This document shows positions 42,858-56,392 of a stretch of DNA of 64,000 nt, piece by piece (position 1 is the first letter of the stretch; each line of letters starts with the position of its first letter). The position numbers were made by a program, and so were the translations under genes. The notes under the pieces were generated by a model. It was not told the origin of the DNA and searched no databases. It saw nothing but the letters and a program-made list of their open reading frames with translations. The stretch is from Doris montereyensis (lineage: Eukaryota > Mollusca > Gastropoda > Nudibranchia > Dorididae), in the NCBI GenBank assembly GCA_037039925.1, contig JAXRKP010000524.1, forward strand, positions 115,717-179,716, in the 5' to 3' direction.

Positions 42858-43307
42858 TTATTGTCCAGAAAATAAAATCAATTTATTCAATGTTTGACGA
42901 CTTTTATATTTAAGTTTTCCTTTCAATTTGGCATTGTACAAGTTGCCTGCATAAAAATATCTCACTTGAAGATACTTTTCAGCTACAGCTTTCAAGAGAA
43001 GAATGAGATGGTTGTTTGTACTTTCCTGATCCAACATGTGAGAATCATGAATGAAGAAAAAAATTGGTCTATTGATATAACATTTCATGACACTCTGGAC
43101 AAGTTTGTGACAATGAAAGTTGGATACTCTTCCATCATCAGCAGATGCTACATACCTTCTGAAATGTTTTTCACAAATCATACAAATATCAACAACATCA
43201 TTAGACGGAATTGACAAACCTCCCTTGCTTTTCAATGCAATCAAAGAATGTAGAGGGGATAATTCATCCTCAGTCAAAATGCATCTACTACACGTATTTT
43301 CTTCCAA
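42858..43307 (-). pseudogene. P-element/THAP9-like transposase, C-terminal fragment
   Basis: An intact 149-codon frame. Motifs: ILTEDELSPLHSLIALKSKG followed by GLSIPSNDVVDICMICEKHF, then FFIHDSHMLDQESTNNHLIL, and an end of SRQTLNKLILFSGQ at a stop. This arrangement (Lys-rich GGL..PS, an aromatic-rich block, NHL..LLK and a final R..L.KL.LF..Q) follows the C-terminal region of P-like transposases. The THAP DNA-binding domain and the catalytic core are not present upstream. The Met at 43307 is probably not a true start. Either a truncated transposon or the last exon of a domesticated gene. Confidence 0.55.
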
Positions 43308-44147
43308 GAAATAAAGTGAACGGGGTAAAGACGACTCTGAAATTTATAGAATGATAGTAGATCTAGATCTAATAGTGTACATCTGCGTCAAGGCTTAATC
43401 GAGTGGGTGAATCAGCTTGAACCGTAGCTTGAACCAACCAATATGACGGACACTGGCGTCAAGTGGCTTCAACGCAGTGACGTCATGCTCCTTCCCTAGT
43501 ATTATTCTTCCAAGGGTGAGGCGTTTGTTGATATAGCATTGTAATCACAGGTTGCAACTGAATTTGCAATTTGCTTCATCTTACTTACAAATATTCACCT
43601 TTAGCTTTCCCTCCTTGGAAGTCTAAAGGCATGTGTTTCCTATTTGACCTGACCGTAACACAGGAATATATATCTCTCTATAGGTAAACAGTATTGATCG
43701 ATAATGAGTACTCCACACTGGTTTTATAAAGATATATATATAGCAACAACACAAGGGAACTGACAATAATTATATATTGTAGTGCCAAGTATAAAATGAA
43801 TTACCTCCTTCGTATAGTCAACCATCGTATATTTTTTGTTAGGCCTAAGTTTTTTTCTGTTTTTGTTTTATTGGGTTTTCTTTGTTTTTTATATGCTCTT
43901 TAATTTCGATAAAACATAAATCATTTAGGTTTCAAACAAAAAATAACATGAATGCATGTATTCATTGCAATTCATTCATCAATTCAAAATACTTTTAATC
44001 ATCCCCAAAGGGCAATTATGTATAGCATTACATTAGGTACATGAGTGCATCATTGTATATGGCATCTGTGTTAAAGATGGGACTATTGGGCTCTAATAAC
44101 TGCGCTCTGTGACGATGATTTTCGGAAAGGCTGTCCTTGTGGCTTTC
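43308..44147. other. Unassigned AT-rich stretch
   Basis: TAGATCT motifs near 43358, short AT runs near 43735, no gene or repeat recognised. Confidence 0.5.
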
Positions 44148-44960
44148 CTATAGTTGAACTAGACTTGACAAATCGCATGTTTGTAGCATGATTGCGAACA
44201 GTTGTCTCAGCTGTACAGGCATGTTTGTTGCAGCAGCTTCCAGTAAAGTGTCATCCCAGTGATTGTCATCTTCAAGAAGACCAAGGCAGGAACATGCTTC
44301 CCGATAAGTTAGGCACACAATGTCGTTCACCCTGCGCAGTGCTTGAGTTGAATCGTATGATAGACCTGTCCTTGCACTCTGAACGTGGATGCCCAATCGC
44401 CAGGCGTTCGCATTTGCTTCGCAGTTGTTCCAAAAGACGTCATTTGGAATGCAGAGTTATACTTCCTAATGCTCTTTTGGAATGCTTTGGCTTGAACGTT
44501 ATCTCCGAGAAGCAACGACTGAAGAGGCTCGGGTGGCATGTCAATGATTGGAAACCTGACTTTTCCGTTTGAGCAACATAGCCCAGGGGGTTCCTTGTGC
44601 CACCTTTTAGCGCCACAATAATTACATATTTTGGACATTTCCCCAATAGGACATGCATATGTAAGAGTTGGGTCGTATTGGAAGGCAGCGTTTTCCCAGT
44701 TCAAATAATTTTCATTGTGCCAGACTCTTTGCTGCTCTGCATGGTGATGGTAGTCTGCATCCAGACGATCTCTGCGCTGTTCTACGGTTTCCGTTTGTAG
44801 AAGCTCGGTTTCTTTCCTGTCGAACATGCCTCTGCTCTACAGTTTCCGCCTCACGCGCCTGATGGGTACTTTTGGCCTTGGGCGTAGATCGATCAATTGA
44901 TGATTTGCGTTTCAGCATTTTCAGGAATTTTACGTAGTTGAATAACATAGTTCTTACCAC
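44148..44960 (-). pseudogene. Helitron replicase-helicase, internally deleted
   Basis: On -, an N-terminal segment rich in TVEQRRDRLDADYHHHAEQQ-type repeats leads to the Helitron block YACPIGEMSKICNYCGAKRW, PGLCCSNGKVRFP, PPEPLQSLLLGDN, SIRKYNSAFQMTSFG and FRVQGQVYH. The sequence then jumps, in another frame, to ALRRVNDIVCLTYREACSCL and GLLEDDNHWDDTLLEAA plus LRQLFAIMLQTC, which belong much later in the protein near the helicase. The two-tyrosine Rep motif and the Walker A motif are missing, so more than a kilobase has been lost. A frame break near 44830 adds to the damage. Helitron ends (5'-TC, 3' hairpin-CTRR) were not located. Confidence 0.82.
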
Positions 44961-45534
44961 ATCTGTTAATTGGTTAAACGAAATAGATTATATAAATCCT
45001 AGGAAAAACAAAGAGTTTGTTAACTCCTTCGCTGCTAAACGTTGGTAGACGCTAATTAGATTATCTATTCACTGCCTTACGGATAGATATTAGTATTGAT
45101 ATCTGTTGAAGGTAATGAAACAGATAATCACATATAAATTATTGTCAACTGTTCTAGATCTAGAAAAACCTTTCCCTTTCCCTTTGGTGATAATTGTTGT
45201 CACTGTATATCTAGATTGTAGCACAGAACAAATGAGCAGATAAACAAGAAGGCTGTGAGTTAGAAGATGGCCTTTAATCTACTAGCCACAAACATCAACA
45301 GGAAGCGAAGATGTGACGTAATACGCAATAAGTAAGAACGAAACAAGACAAAGCGGTTGGGTGCGAGAGTGCAGCAGAGTGCACCACACACCCCTCCCCC
45401 CCCCCCCCCCATCACAGACATCTCATGGAGATTGTTGGTAGCACTCGGTTGGTCAAACTGGTCGCCCCGTACACGACGTGAGCCGTCTGTGTTGAGCTGT
45501 AGTAGTAGGTCGTCCTCGATTAGAGTTGTTGCCA
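44961..45534. other. Spacer between Helitron and Gypsy relics
   Basis: Contains a TAGATCT motif near 45160 and a C run (45394-45412). A 3' LTR for the Gypsy element was looked for here and not recognised. Confidence 0.45.
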
Positions 45535-46891
45535 CAGCAAGTGCTGGCCCCTGCGCCACTGGAGGGCGTCCTCGTCATGGTGGTTGCTGTAGTTGGACCG
45601 GTTTTGTCGAATCCATGTGTGCAGGCTTGAGGCAATCCACCGAGATGCGTTCTGTGCTACCGCCTATACCCACGAGGAATGTTTTGTCCCCCGGCGCCAG
45701 TACCTTGTATGGTCTGGTGTAAATGCCTTGGTAGCGGACTCCTCACGGTATCTGTGCGTATGTACACGTACTTGGCCGTCAACAGGGATGGGAGGCAACT
45801 GTGTACATGGAGCGCTATGGCGGACCGTTGGTCTAGGTGTATGTAAATGTGCCTGGCCTCGGAATGACGTCAGGAAATCAGACACTGACCAAGGCGAAGA
45901 GTTGGGAGGAATTAACTCGGAACGGTCAGCGGAACGGCTCTGCGGTTCACCGTAGACGCGCTCTGCTGAATAACATCCCAGGTCGTCCTTGGGAGCAGTT
46001 CTGAGGCCAAGGAGCACCCAAAGTAATTCTTCCACCCAATTGGGACTTATGAGTCGTGCCCTTGGAGCTGCTTTGAGGGTGCGATGAAAACGTTCAATCA
46101 TCCCGTTGGCCTGAGGGTGAAACGCAGTTGTCCGATGTAATCTGACCCCAAGGCGTTTAGTCATTTCAGACCACAAAGCTGAGGTGAACTGAACCGCGGT
46201 CCGATGACATGTCGCCAGGAACGCCAAAACGAGAAATCCAACCTCCCACGAGAGCCTGAACACATTCGGCTGTTGTAATATTTCGTATAGAAATTGCCTC
46301 CGGCCACCGTGTATTGCGATCCATAATGGTTAGAAGGTATCGGTGACCGCAGGACTGTGGAAGCGGGCCGACGATATCGACGTTGATATGCAAAAATCTT
46401 TTGTCGGGTACGGTAAAAGTTTCGAGAGGCGCTCGAATATGTTTCTGAATTTTCGATGTTTGACATTCATGACACTCCTTTACCCAAGTGCCTTTTTGAC
46501 ACTGTAGGCCATGCCACACAAATTTTTCTGTGATGAGTTGGACAGTGGCCTTAACTCCTGGATGAGACAGGTTATGAACAGCTACGAACACTGGACGTCT
46601 AAAATCTGATGTAATGATGGGGTGAACTCGGCTGGTTGAAATATCACAAAGCAGTTCAGGTCCTTGGTTGCTCAATTTGGTTTTTGATTTCTTCAGTGTC
46701 GTGTTTACCACAATAGGCCGATCTCTTGGTGGGCGGTTTTTCCGAGACCCTCCGGGTGGGACTGCACCCTCCGACGGGGGATTCTGAAGAGCCGGAACTT
46801 CTTCGGCGGCCTCTTCTCTTGTTTCTGACCTCCACAAAGTTTTCCTCCTCGTCGGTAAGAGCAGTAGGGCCGGTCTCAAGGTGAGGGACAT
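45535..46891 (-). pseudogene. Ty3/Gypsy integrase region of pol, frame-broken
   Basis: On -, order of motifs: the HHCC zinc-binding domain (HNLSHPGVKATVQLI, then CHECQTSKIQK), the catalytic core with first Asp in VDIVGPLPQSCGHRYLLTIM, second Asp in MSSDRGS, a frame break near 46170, then the Glu in MIERFHRTLKAAPRA. A C-terminal part runs to a stop at 45664, and further matching codons in another frame (TERISVDCLKPAHMDS) reach about 45560. The order and DDE pattern are standard for Gypsy integrase. Protease, reverse transcriptase and RNase H are absent: the frame runs almost directly from the gag segment into integrase. Confidence 0.88.
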
Positions 46892-46919
46892 CCGTCTGTT
46901 TCGGAGCTGGATTTTTTTT

Positions 46920-47539
46920 AATTTTTGGGGAGAAACTTAGTGCACTGTGTGGTCCAGTGGGTTGACTCCCCACAGTGTCGGCAGGCCTGTTTCCTGCCTG
47001 GCAGGGTCACCACGACATTGTGCGTCCTTGTTTCTTGTCCCACGGACGACTCAATTTCCACGTAGTGTGGGATGAGGTGGGAGGGGTTTTCTTCCCCAAC
47101 ATATAAAACAAGCCAGCGGTCGCTGGCCTATTTCATTTTTTAAATTTCAATTTTTTCCTTTCAAAAAGGAGGAGACGATAGCTTCGACTGTCTCCGACTG
47201 AGCGTGCGGTGGCAGCCAATGCAGTAGGAGTGTCTTCCTCCTTTTCTGAAGATCTTCCACGCGGACATTGAGACCTTGTGTTTTGATTTCCTGTCCGTGT
47301 AGACTACATTTCAGAAGTGCCTCGGCACTTAGTTGTAGGTAAAAAATTCCTGGGGCGGCATATCTGTATATGGCCTCCAGTTCATTGATTTTCATGCCAA
47401 ACTTGGCTAATACTAATTGTGATAGTTCTGCATGGGTAGCAGCGTAGGCCCTGGGGCCGGACAGCTTCAGGACATATGTCCTTGGTTCTTCTTTTGAGAA
47501 GAAATTCTCAATTTTAACTTTCTCAACAAAGTGAGACAT
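46920..47539 (-). pseudogene. Gag-like protein with CCHC zinc knuckle, frame-broken
   Basis: On -, a 130-codon frame begins MSHFVEKVKIENFF and includes AELSQLVLAKFGMKINELEA and LLHWLPPHAQSETVEAIVSS. After a break near 47150 the next frame gives LVLYVGEENPSHLIPHYVEI and then CRHCGESTHWTTQC, a CX2CX4HX4C zinc knuckle. This layout (folded N-terminus, one knuckle near the end) is that of mollusc Gypsy-type gag proteins. It sits directly upstream of the integrase relic in the same orientation, so both belong to one deleted element. Confidence 0.7.
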
Positions 47540-47544
47540 TTTTA

Positions 47545-48811
47545 AACATTAAAAATAAGAGAAGGACAAAAAAGCACTGCTCACGCCGGGAAATTTAAAA
47601 TAAAATTGATACACGTATAATACACATATAATTATAACGATATCCACGAAATTTTATGCAAATGACCTGAGGGTGAACCCCCGCTATGATCAAGATATTT
47701 CCCGTGCCAGGTTAGTGGGGCTATTGCTGACCCATTTTTACAGGTTGCAAAAGAATTAATCGACTGGTGAATGTATAAGCTATGTGAGTAGTTTCATTTG
47801 GCAACATGAAGCAGTTTGTGGTTAGTGTAGGTTTTCATTTGGCAACATAGTTAAGTCAAGTCCAGCATAATGGTGGACTCTAAAATAATTATGTTGAATT
47901 TATGATGATTCACAAAGTGAGTGCCGACAATTTACCAAACACAATAGTATGAATTTTATACGCCTAAAACCTTCCCGGTTTGGTCACATTGTAGCGCCAA
48001 ATATGAACTCTGTCTCAGCTGTTTAGAAGATTAGCGGCACACACACACACACACACACAGACTTTGTCCTCACATTGAGTGATCTTTATCTTCTGACTCG
48101 TGACTCCCGACCGGTACTTTTTCGCTCTTCATATTATTGGGAACTTCATTGTACATGCTGATTGAATTATATACTTTTCAACATGCGATGTATCTTCAAA
48201 AGCAGCGTTTTGTTTTATGTCTCAGGTCCAATATGGGGCAATTGCAACAGTCCTTATCTATCTGCTTCAACTTACCACATCGCTTTTATTTCAGTCCAGC
48301 CAGCTATTCAGTCTTGAGGGATGCTCGGCCTTTCTTTTTCTTAAGGAGACTAGAGTACACATTTGGGTGAAAATCTCATTTTAACCATACGCACATCAAA
48401 TATGCAGTAAAAAGCACATATGTCTCAGGGAAAATAAAATATCAGATGCAAATTGGGCCTCATCTGGCTATTTTTCCGTAACTCGGGTGAAACTTGATTT
48501 CATGGGAGAGAAATTTGATACATCTTGTGTCACAAATTGAGAAAAATTTGTAATGGCTAGAATGATCTCCTTTATGTATTGCATTATTGCATACCTATCG
48601 ATGTAGCCTACATCCTCTAAAGAGGGTTTTTCCCTACACGCTCAAATAAATTTTTTGATGAGGTCACAAAAGTAAAAGTAAAGGCCTCACGAGTTCCTGC
48701 AATCCATGACGAATCAATGGAGTTGAGTGATAAAACTCATCATTACTGACTAAATTTCATGGGCGAAATATGACAATAAGTGACAACTCCACTAATAAAG
48801 ACAGAACAAAC
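47545..48811. other. Gypsy 5' flank and spacer
   Basis: On -, TTTGGCGCTACAATGTGACC (inverted at 47983-48002) starts with TGGCGC and could be a primer-binding site just after a 5' LTR; a CA run lies at 48037-48059. No second LTR was found for comparison. Nothing else recognised. Confidence 0.35.
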
Positions 48812-48846
48812 ACGTGACGTTTCGGGTATAACCCTTCGTCAGACAT
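48812..48846 (-). ncRNA. Hammerhead-ribozyme-like motif beside a Penelope-like element
   Basis: On -, CTGACGA, then AGGGTTATACCC (a GGG/CCC hairpin), then GAAACGTC gives the conserved hammerhead core (CUGANGA, stem II, GAAA, and a GUC cleavage triplet). Bases on either side (ATGT before, ACGT after) can form a short stem I. Stem III is essentially missing, as reported for the minimal hammerheads of Penelope-like elements, which are thought to act as dimers. It lies downstream of a GIY-YIG Penelope-like nuclease in the same orientation. Activity is not shown. Confidence 0.6.
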
Positions 48847-49745
48847 CAAACGAGAAATATCTAGAATCTAGATCTAAGTATTACCTTAGGCATCACACAA
48901 TGTGATGTCAGAAGAAAAACAGAAAGGAAGAAGAAAGAAAGAAAAAGACAGTGATGATAAGAAACGTAGTAAAGGGGGAATGTGAAGAATGAGCGAGAAT
49001 AAAATAAAAATATGAAAATAAGTAAGTAATAAAAGGTGAGAAGGAGATAGAAGGAGAGAAATAGAGAGAGAGAGAAGGAGAGAAATAGAGAGAGATAGAA
49101 AAAAAGGCAGGGGGAGAGAGAGAGGTGTGAGTATGGGAAACAAGAATGAAAAAATAGGATAATTATAAGACTAGATCTATATCTCACTGGGTCTAGAAAG
49201 AAGAAATGATAGAGAATAAATGAAAGGAAGTATCAATCAAGGCAAAAATTTACACTGAAGGTGCAAAATGTATACAAATTACAAATGTATCAATGCAATA
49301 AGGGAACAGAATAAACGACTTATCTGAAATTTTAAAAAATGCCAGTTAGCACTAGCTAATGCTTTCCAAGTTATCGAAGTCTTACATATTTTCTCCTTGG
49401 TGATAAAATAGAGTGTATTTCATAACAGTAAGAAACCGTGCGCAAAGTTGCTTCCGGTAAATGGTGAACGAAGAAAAAAGATTATTTTTAAAATTTGAAA
49501 TTAAATTATTTTTTTAAAAGTGTGCAAAGATGCCTACCATTGAGTATGCAACCATAGTGGGACACACGAGGTGTGAACTGCCAGAGGGACCCAACCTTGC
49601 CCGGGATAGGAGAGGGGGGGGGCAGGGTTAGGGTGGGATAGTTTTCGTTGGGGTGGTGGGGGGCGGATGGGGTAGGGTAGAGGATGGTGAAGGGTCAGGG
49701 ATAGTGATAGCGTGTGCCCGATTATGGGAGTTACTGCTGAGAAAA
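48847..49745. other. Probable Penelope-like element 3' region, purine-rich, with G-rich block
   Basis: AG/GAAA-rich sequence at 48905-49150 and a G-rich block at 49605-49710 with many runs of three or more G (GGGTTAGGGTGGG, GGGGTGGTGGGGGG). No gene recognised. Confidence 0.5.
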
Positions 49746-50069
49746 TTATACAAATTGGTGTAAGATGTTCATACCATCAGGGTTGATTGTGCCCAATCTT
49801 ACTATAAGACGGTTCTCTATAGACTTCCTAGACTCAGCACCGCCGGTACATGACCTGAGAATGCATACTTTCAGGTCATGGGTTCCTCGATGTCCTGGTC
49901 CATTAAAATGTAAAGGCACCGGCTTGCTTTCGTAGTATTCAATATCTCTCCTGTGATGGCCAAATCTGTTGGAGAGTTGCAAGCCAGTTTCTCCGATATA
50001 GGCCATTCCACAATGACTACGAAGAGCATAAATTACATTGCGAGAGGCGCAGGAGAATTGCCCATTCAC
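49746..50069 (-). pseudogene. GIY-YIG endonuclease domain of the Penelope-like element
   Basis: A 107-codon frame: VIYALRSHCGMAYIGETGLQ carries the GIY-YIG core (here ALRS...AYIGETG), then LSNRFGHHRRDIEYYESKPV, HFNGPGHRG and RKSIENRLIVRLGTINPDGM with the catalytic Glu. Upstream, in broken frames near 50090-50140, CGRTNCKTC suggests the Cys-rich finger that precedes this domain in such elements. The domain itself looks intact; the frame joining it to the reverse transcriptase is not. Confidence 0.85.
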
Positions 50070-50477
50070 TGTCTAGGTCTGTCTAGGGAACTGAATGGTT
50101 GTGGAGCCGTCTACAAAGGGGCATGTCTTGCAGTTAGTGCGTCCACATCGGACTGTGCCCGACGGCGAGGAGTCAGTAGAGAGGCGACTGTGCACAAGGA
50201 TATCCTGAAGGCTAGTGTGTCTCTTGAAGGCAATTAATGGAAAGGAAAGGAAAACACATCTAGTCTTGTCACTAGCATGTAGAAGAAGCAGGTTCTTGCA
50301 GACTATATTAATGACACGGTGTGTGTGCGGATGGTACAGAAAGATAAGAGGTATGCGTTTGGTCTTTTTATTCCTACAATGTTGAGGGCGTCTTTACGGG
50401 GTACAATTTTAGCTCTCTGAAAGGCTTGACAAATGATGGCCCTAAGGTAGCCTCTACGCAGGAAGAAATCAAACATC

Positions 50478-53300
<2,823 letters not shown>

Positions 53301-53329
53301 TTTGCACTTTACTCTTTTATCTTGCTACA

Positions 53330-53395
53330 ATGGTGGAAGGGGTAAATTTTAATTAGTGGTAAATAAATTTCCTGACCTGAGCTCTCACCATCCCC
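53330..53395 (+). repeat. Dispersed repeat D, end fragment
   Basis: AATGGTGGAAGGGGTAAATT plus TTAATTAGTGG resembles the 3' end of repeat D (GGTGAACAGGGTAAATTCTA at 56360). Confidence 0.4.
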
Positions 53396-53754
53396 TTGAC
53401 GGTTGTAGATGGATTTTGTAAAATGTATAATACATATTATTATAGTTGTTTGTTGTATGTATGATGGCGTGTGTTGATGTATTTTTATATATGTATAACA
53501 TTGGCTTGTATTTTTTTTATTTCCTGTTGATAATCGAATTGATTAACGTGTTTAATGTAGGATGGTTTCACCGTCCAAAGCTCAAACTCAATATTTCTTT
53601 TTAAAAATGTTAAAACAATGCAGTGATTGTAAATAATTAAAAATAATAAAAACCATCACAGGCAAAACACTACGTATTTCTTGTTTTTTATTTTTTATTT
53701 CATTATTTTAATGGTTGTGCAAGACAATAACTAAAAGGTTTGTTTTCATTGTTC

Positions 53755-55547
53755 TTCTTCATGCTGTTCATCATGTTGATGTCCCTGTTCATCATGTTGA
53801 TGTCCCTGTTCATCATGTTGATGTCCCTGTTCATCATGTTGATGTCCCTGTTCATCATGTTGATGTCCCTGTTCATCATGTTGATGTCCCTGTTCATCAT
53901 GTTGATGTCCCTGTTCTGTTCATGTTGATGTCCCTGTTCATCATGTTAATGTCCCTGTTCATCATGTTAATGTCCCTGTTCATCATGTTAATGTCCCTGT
54001 TCATCATGTTAATGTCTGGTCATCATGTTAATGTCCCTGGTCATCATGTTAATGGCCCTGTTCATCATGTTAATGTCCATGTTCATCATGTTAATGTCCC
54101 TGTTCATCATGTTGATGTCCCTATTCATCATGTTATGGCCCTGTTCATCATGTTGATGTCCCTGTTCATCATGTTGATGTCCATGTTTTTCATGTTAATG
54201 TCCCTGTTCATCATGTTAATGTCCCTGTTTATCATGTTGATGTCCTGTTCATCATGTTAATGTCCCTGTTCATCATGTTAATGACCCTGTTCATCATGTT
54301 AATGTCCCTGTTCATCATGTTGATGTCCCTATTCATCATGTTAATGTCCCTGTTCATCATGTTGATGTCCCTGTTCATCATGTTAATGTCCCTGTTCATC
54401 ATGTTAATGTCCCTGTTCATCATGTTAATGTCCCTGTTCATCATGTTAATGTCCCTGTTCATCATGTTAATGTCCCTGTTCATCATGTCATGACCATGTT
54501 CATCATGTCCCTGTTCATCATGTTAATGTCCCTGTTCATCATGTTAATGTCCTTGTTCATCATGTTGATGTTAATGTCCCTGTTTATCATGTTAATGTCC
54601 CTGTTTATCATGTTAATGTCCCTGTTCATCATGTTGATGTCCCTGTTCATCATGTTAATGTCCCTGTTCATTATGTTGATGTCCCTGTTCATCATGTTAA
54701 TGTCCCTGTTCATCATGTTAATGTCCCTGTTCATCATGTTGATGTCCCTGTTCATCATGTTAATGTCCCTGTTCATCATGTTAATGTCCCTGTTCATCAT
54801 GTTAATGTCCCTGTTCATCATGTTAATGTCCCTGTTCATGTTAATGTCCCTGTTCATCATGTTAATGTCCCTGTTCATCATATTAATGTCCCTGTTCATC
54901 ATGTTAATGTCCCTGTTCATCATGTTAATGTCCCAGTTCATCATGTTAATGTCCCTGTTCATCATGTTAATGTCCCTGTTCATCATGTTAATGTCCCTGT
55001 TCATCATGTTAATGTCCCTGTTCATCATGTTAATGTCCCTGTTCATCATGTTTATGTTAATGTCCCTGTTCATCATGTTAATGATCCCTGTTCATCATGC
55101 TAATGTCCCTGTTCATCATGCTAATGTCCCTGTTCATCATGCTAATGTGCTTGTTCATCATGTTAATGTCCCTGTCCATCATGCTAATGTCCCTGTTCAT
55201 CATGCTAATGTCCATCCTAATGTTCTCCATCATGTTAATGTCCCTGTCCATGCTAATGTCTATCATGTTAATGTCCCTGTCCATCATGCTAATGTCCCTG
55301 TTCATCATGCTAATGTCCCTGTTCTTCATGTTGATGTCATCCTAATGTCCCAGTTCATCATGTTAATGTCCCTGTCCATCATGTTAATGTCCCTGTCCAT
55401 CATGTCCCAGTTGTTCATGTTAATGTCCCTGTCCACCATGTTAATGTCCCTGTCCATCATGCTAATGTCCTGTCCATCATGCTAATGTCCTTGTCCCACC
55501 ATGCTAATGTCCCTGTCCATCATGCTAATGTCCCTGTCCAGCATGGT
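53755..55547. repeat. Superarray zone 1: 21-bp monomer
   Basis: About 84 copies of TTCATCATGTTAATGTCC plus CTG. Variants are zoned: GTTGATG in the first seven copies, GTTAATG through most of the middle, GCTAATG from about 55095. Frames of 80-330 codons are open on both strands because 21 is divisible by three; they are not called as genes. Confidence 0.96.
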
Positions 55548-55870
55548 AATGGGAGGACTCAGTAGTCCAGAGGCAAGGTGTCGGCCTCTCATATCAAAAG
55601 GTAATGGGTTCGAGCCCTGCCAATGGTTGAAAAAGTTTCATGTTTTTTCTAGCAATATCTACCCCCGTGGTCCAGGTAGGTGAATTGACATCAAGTCCCA
55701 TTGGAGACGGATGATATAAAAGAAGTCCTATGTGCCGATCACAACACTCTGTGCACGTTAAAGATCCCTTGGCTGTTTACAGGGCAGTCCAGGCAAAAAA
55801 ACAATTTTTTAGATCTTATCAAAAATCCTGAGATCACCTTGGTTGTGAAAGTGGGTAAATCAAATCAAAA
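55548..55870 (+). mobile_element. SINE2 inserted in the superarray
   Basis: A full copy: head GGACTCAGTAGTCCAGAGGC, AAGGTGTCGGCCTCTCATAT and GGTTCGAGCCCTGCC (B box), body GGTCCAGGTAGGTGAATTGA, CCATTGGAGACGGATGATAT, ACAACACTCTGTGCACGTTA, AAGATCCCTTGGCTGTTTAC, tail GATCACCTTGGTTGTGAAAG and AAATCAAATCAAAAATCA. Array units resume immediately at 55873. Confidence 0.92.
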
Positions 55871-55997
55871 ATCATGCTCATGTTCCAGTTCATCATGCTA
55901 ATGTCCCAGTTCATCATGCTCATGTCCCAGTTCATCATGCTCATGTCCCAGTTCATCATGCTAATGTCCCAGTTGATTATACTAGTGTCTCCGTTCA
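55871..55997. repeat. Superarray zone 1 continued after the SINE2
   Basis: Five to six 21-bp units, now with GTCCCAG in place of GTCCCTG (CAGTTCATCATGCTCATGTC). The switch from CCTG to CCAG is the form carried into all later zones. Confidence 0.9.
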
Positions 55998-56190
55998 TCA
56001 CGCTTATTTTATGGGCAATTGGCAGGCACTGTTGTTAGTGTTAGTAATAGTAGTGTTAGTGTTAGGTCTTAACTCTTACTTCTCTCCTTCCACTCTCTCT
56101 CTTATTCTTACCTTTCATCTTGCTGTTCCTCCTTAATTTACCTGAGATCACCACATTTGGTGGATGGGGTAAGTTTCAATGAAAATGAGT
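55998..56190 (+). repeat. Dispersed repeat D, copy 2, inside the superarray
   Basis: TTATGGGCAATTGGCAGGCA, GTTAGGTCTTAACTC, CT-rich middle, CTTTCATCTTGCTGTTCC, CCTGAGATCACCACATTTGG and TGGATGGGGTAAGTTTCAAT. Array units resume after it. Confidence 0.72.
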
Positions 56191-56244
56191 TCATCATGTT
56201 AATGTAGCAGTTCATCATGGTAATGTTCCCGCAGTTCATCATGT

Positions 56245-56392
56245 TAATTATGGGCAGTTGATGGGTGCTACAGGTAGGTCCTACGTCTTTTCTTTCACTC
56301 TATTATTTATCCTTTCATTTTGCTGTTTCCTCTTTTTTCTCCATGAAATCACTGCAAATGGTGAACAGGGTAAATTCTAATTAAACAAACAT
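56245..56392 (+). repeat. Dispersed repeat D, copy 3, inside the superarray
   Basis: TTATGGGCAGTTGATGGGTG, CAGGTAGGTCCTACGTC, CCTTTCATTTTGCTGTTTCC and ATGGTGAACAGGGTAAATTC. Three or four array units (56191-56244) separate it from copy 2, so D may have been duplicated together with array units. Confidence 0.72.

Noticed and set aside
45260..45559. 99-codon frame on - after the integrase
   Set aside because: Only its first part could belong to the pol tail; the glycine run comes from a C homopolymer and the rest has no match.
54483..55485. Repeated MMNRDIN / LFIMLMS peptides of 197-331 codons on both strands
   Set aside because: A 21-bp unit without stop codons is open in several frames on both strands at once; both-strand openness argues for repeat structure, not coding.
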